64,000 nt of DNA from JACCZH01 sp963729445 (GTDB taxonomy: Bacteria > Chloroflexota > Chloroflexia > Thermomicrobiales > CFX8), in contig CAVSNU010000005.1 of the NCBI GenBank assembly GCA_963729445.1, positions 372,001 to 436,000 on the forward strand, written 5' to 3'. The position numbers were made by a program, and so were the translations under genes. A model generated the notes under the pieces. The model was not told the DNA's origin and searched no databases. It worked only from the letters and a program-made list of their open reading frames with translations. Numbering within the stretch: position 1 is the stretch's first letter; every line of letters begins with the position of its first letter. Shown in pieces: positions 62,624 to 64,000 of the stretch.

Positions 62624-64000
62624 CTAGGACTCCTCGTACCAGTTCGCGATGTCGTAGACATCGATCTCCCGCGAGGACGGCACATACCCCTTGATCCGCT
62701 TGGAGAATCCAACCGCGCTTGCGCGATGCACCAGGCCGATGCGGACGACCTCGTTGATGACGAGGTCGTTCATGCCGATGAAGAGCTCGGCCTGCACGTC
62801 CGGATCGAGCTCGGTGCGCGCTTGCTCCCAGAGGGCGTTGAACTCCTCGTTGACCCAGCGGTGGTAGTTACTGCCCGACCAGTTGTTCGACTTCTGGGCG
62901 AGGTCGATGTCTGGCTCGGTGGACTTGAAGCCCGCCATGTAGTCCAGCGGGTAGGGGCTGATCGGGCCGTTGGTGAACATCGTGACGTCGGCATAGAAGT
63001 GCGCGACGGTGTCGGGGTTGCCGGCGTCGGAGGAGAAGTAGACGCTGGCATCGATGGCAACGATCTCGACCTCGACGCCGATCTGTTCCCACGACTGCTT
63101 GATAATCTCCTGGGTCCGCTGCCGGATCGGGCTGATCGTCGAGGTGTAGACCAGCGACAGCTTGCGGCCGTCTTTGGCTCGGACTTTACCGTCGAGGGCC
63201 CAACCGGCCTCGTCAAGCAAGGCCGCAGCAGCATCCAAATCGTAGTCGATCGTCGTATTCGGCGACTTGAACACCTCCGGCGATACGAGCGTGTTCGGAG
63301 AGGGTGTGCCTGTTTTCCCATAGAGCTGGGTTGCGATCGTATCCTGGTCCGTCGCCAGCCGCAGCGCCTCGCGGACCTGCTTGTCGCTCAAAATCGGATG
63401 CTCCGTGCCCGGCTCCGACCGCGCGCCGTCCACTTCTGTATTTGGATCGGCGAAGTTGATCAGGATCTGCTCCACGCTGTTGCCGGGCGTCGCAATGAGA
63501 ATACCCGGCCCGTCCTGAGCGGTCAGCTGCTCGAGAGCGGCCTTCTCAATCTGGAGATTCCAGGCGTAGTCGGTTTCGCCGGTCTGGAGGACCGCCCGGG
63601 CAGCCCCATTTGCGTCGCCGCCACCCTTGAGCTCAACCATCCTGTAGTACGGCTTGTCAGCCTCGCGGTAGTTCTCATTGATCGCATAGCGCACGGTATC
63701 CCCAGGGCGGAACTCATCGACGATGTAAGGACCGGTGCCGATCGGCTTGAGGTTGAAGGCGGCCTCCCGCGCGTTGGGGCCGTTGTACTCCTCAAGAATG
63801 TGCCGGGGAACAACGTAGCCGTTAAAACTGCCCGAGAATATGGCGTACCAGCCGGGATTCGGTTCCGGGAAGTTGAGCTTGACGGTGTAATCGTCGATAA
63901 CCTCAATGCTCTCGATGAGCTCATAGACACTGAGGGTGATGGCCGAGACGTCCGGGTTGGTGGTGTACTCCCAGGTGAACTTGACGTCTTCGGCGGTAAA
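62624..64000 (-). CDS. Peptide-type ABC substrate-binding protein (5' end outside window)
   Basis: The 3' 459 codons of an extracellular solute-binding protein of family 5 (oligopeptide/dipeptide/nickel type). From the window edge it reads in frame FTAEDVKFTWEYTTNP, then YVVPRHILEEYNG, PIGTGPYIVDEF, then the family's late regions DYDLDAAAALLDEAGW and ISPYPLDYMAGF. The signal peptide and the start lie beyond 64000. It ends at 62624 and is followed by a terminator, so transport partners must lie upstream, outside the window. Confidence 0.92.
   Translation of the reverse strand, partial: FTAEDVKFTWEYTTNPDVSAITLSVYELIESIEVIDDYTVKLNFPEPNPGWYAIFSGSFNGYVVPRHILEEYNGPNAREAAFNLKPIGTGPYIVDEFRPGDTVRYAINENYREADKPYYRMVELKGGGDANGAARAVLQTGETDYAWNLQIEKAALEQLTAQDGPGILIATPGNSVEQILINFADPNTEVDGARSEPGTEHPILSDKQVREALRLATDQDTIATQLYGKTGTPSPNTLVSPEVFKSPNTTIDYDLDAAAALLDEAGWALDGKVRAKDGRKLSLVYTSTISPIRQRTQEIIKQSWEQIGVEVEIVAIDASVYFSSDAGNPDTVAHFYADVTMFTNGPISPYPLDYMAGFKSTEPDIDLAQKSNNWSGSNYHRWVNEEFNALWEQARTELDPDVQAELFIGMNDLVINEVVRIGLVHRASAVGFSKRIKGYVPSSREIDVYDIANWYEES

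Overview
The window looks like chromosomal DNA of a GC-rich, non-model bacterium. The best guess is a Chloroflexota member of the Thermomicrobia/Sphaerobacter type. Reasons: high GC; RBS-led genes with many GTG and TTG starts; many lipoprotein and secreted hypotheticals; a PdxS/PdxT vitamin B6 pathway; lineage-style short palindromic repeats scattered between genes. I see no rRNA, no tRNA, no CRISPR array, no phage and no transposase. The taxonomic call is inference.

Layout. 0.3-5.5 kb: a threonine/serine dehydratase-like enzyme diverges from a two-gene GMC oxidoreductase operon, followed by a D-2-hydroxyacid dehydrogenase and two odd small proteins. 6-8 kb: an MFS transporter and an alpha/beta hydrolase. 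8-11.6 kb: an energy-coupling-factor (ECF) vitamin transporter with T, two ATPases and an S component. 12.6-14.2 kb: pdxT and pdxS. 14.4-17.4 kb: an NDUFA9-like reductase, an M20 amidohydrolase and a secreted protein. 17.7-23.0 kb: an arsenic resistance region (arsC, acr3, arsR divergent from a flavin monooxygenase, an MFS pump and a second arsR) with clear operator palindromes. 23.1-25.6 kb: a crcB fluoride-channel pair, ppa and uppP. 26.3-31.6 kb: an ECF sigma factor with a membrane-anchored beta-propeller partner and secreted proteins, carrying several frame breaks. 32-41 kb: MOSC protein, broken Ldh-family dehydrogenase, orphan glycine-betaine binding lipoprotein, several NTF2/SnoaL-like proteins, SDR and DinB proteins. 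41.2-42.8 kb: a DUF433/DUF5615 toxin-antitoxin pair and argF with a possible Arg-rich leader peptide. 43.4-48.7 kb: a 47-residue gene with its own terminator, B3/4 protein, metallophosphoesterase, broken fumC, CpsB/YwqE-type phosphatase. 50.1-51.2 kb: a second toxin-antitoxin pair (HTH plus PIN). 53.6-57.5 kb: an island bounded by a truncated and a full copy of the start of rsgA, holding a lipoprotein, a metzincin-like protease, an ECF sigma factor, a membrane protein and a 57-residue secreted peptide. 58-64 kb: DinB protein, MBL-fold hydrolase, TadG-like protein, PRC-barrel protein and a truncated peptide-type ABC binding protein.

Two themes run through the window. First, several otherwise well conserved genes (Ldh family, fumC, DinB, a membrane glycosyltransferase, the beta-propeller protein, a secreted protein) are broken by single-base insertions or deletions, some in C or G runs, with motifs intact on both sides. 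That pattern points to base-calling or assembly error at least as much as to true decay, so 'pseudogene' below means 'interrupted as given'. Second, intergenic space is filled by three or more families of inverted repeats, some nested inside one another.
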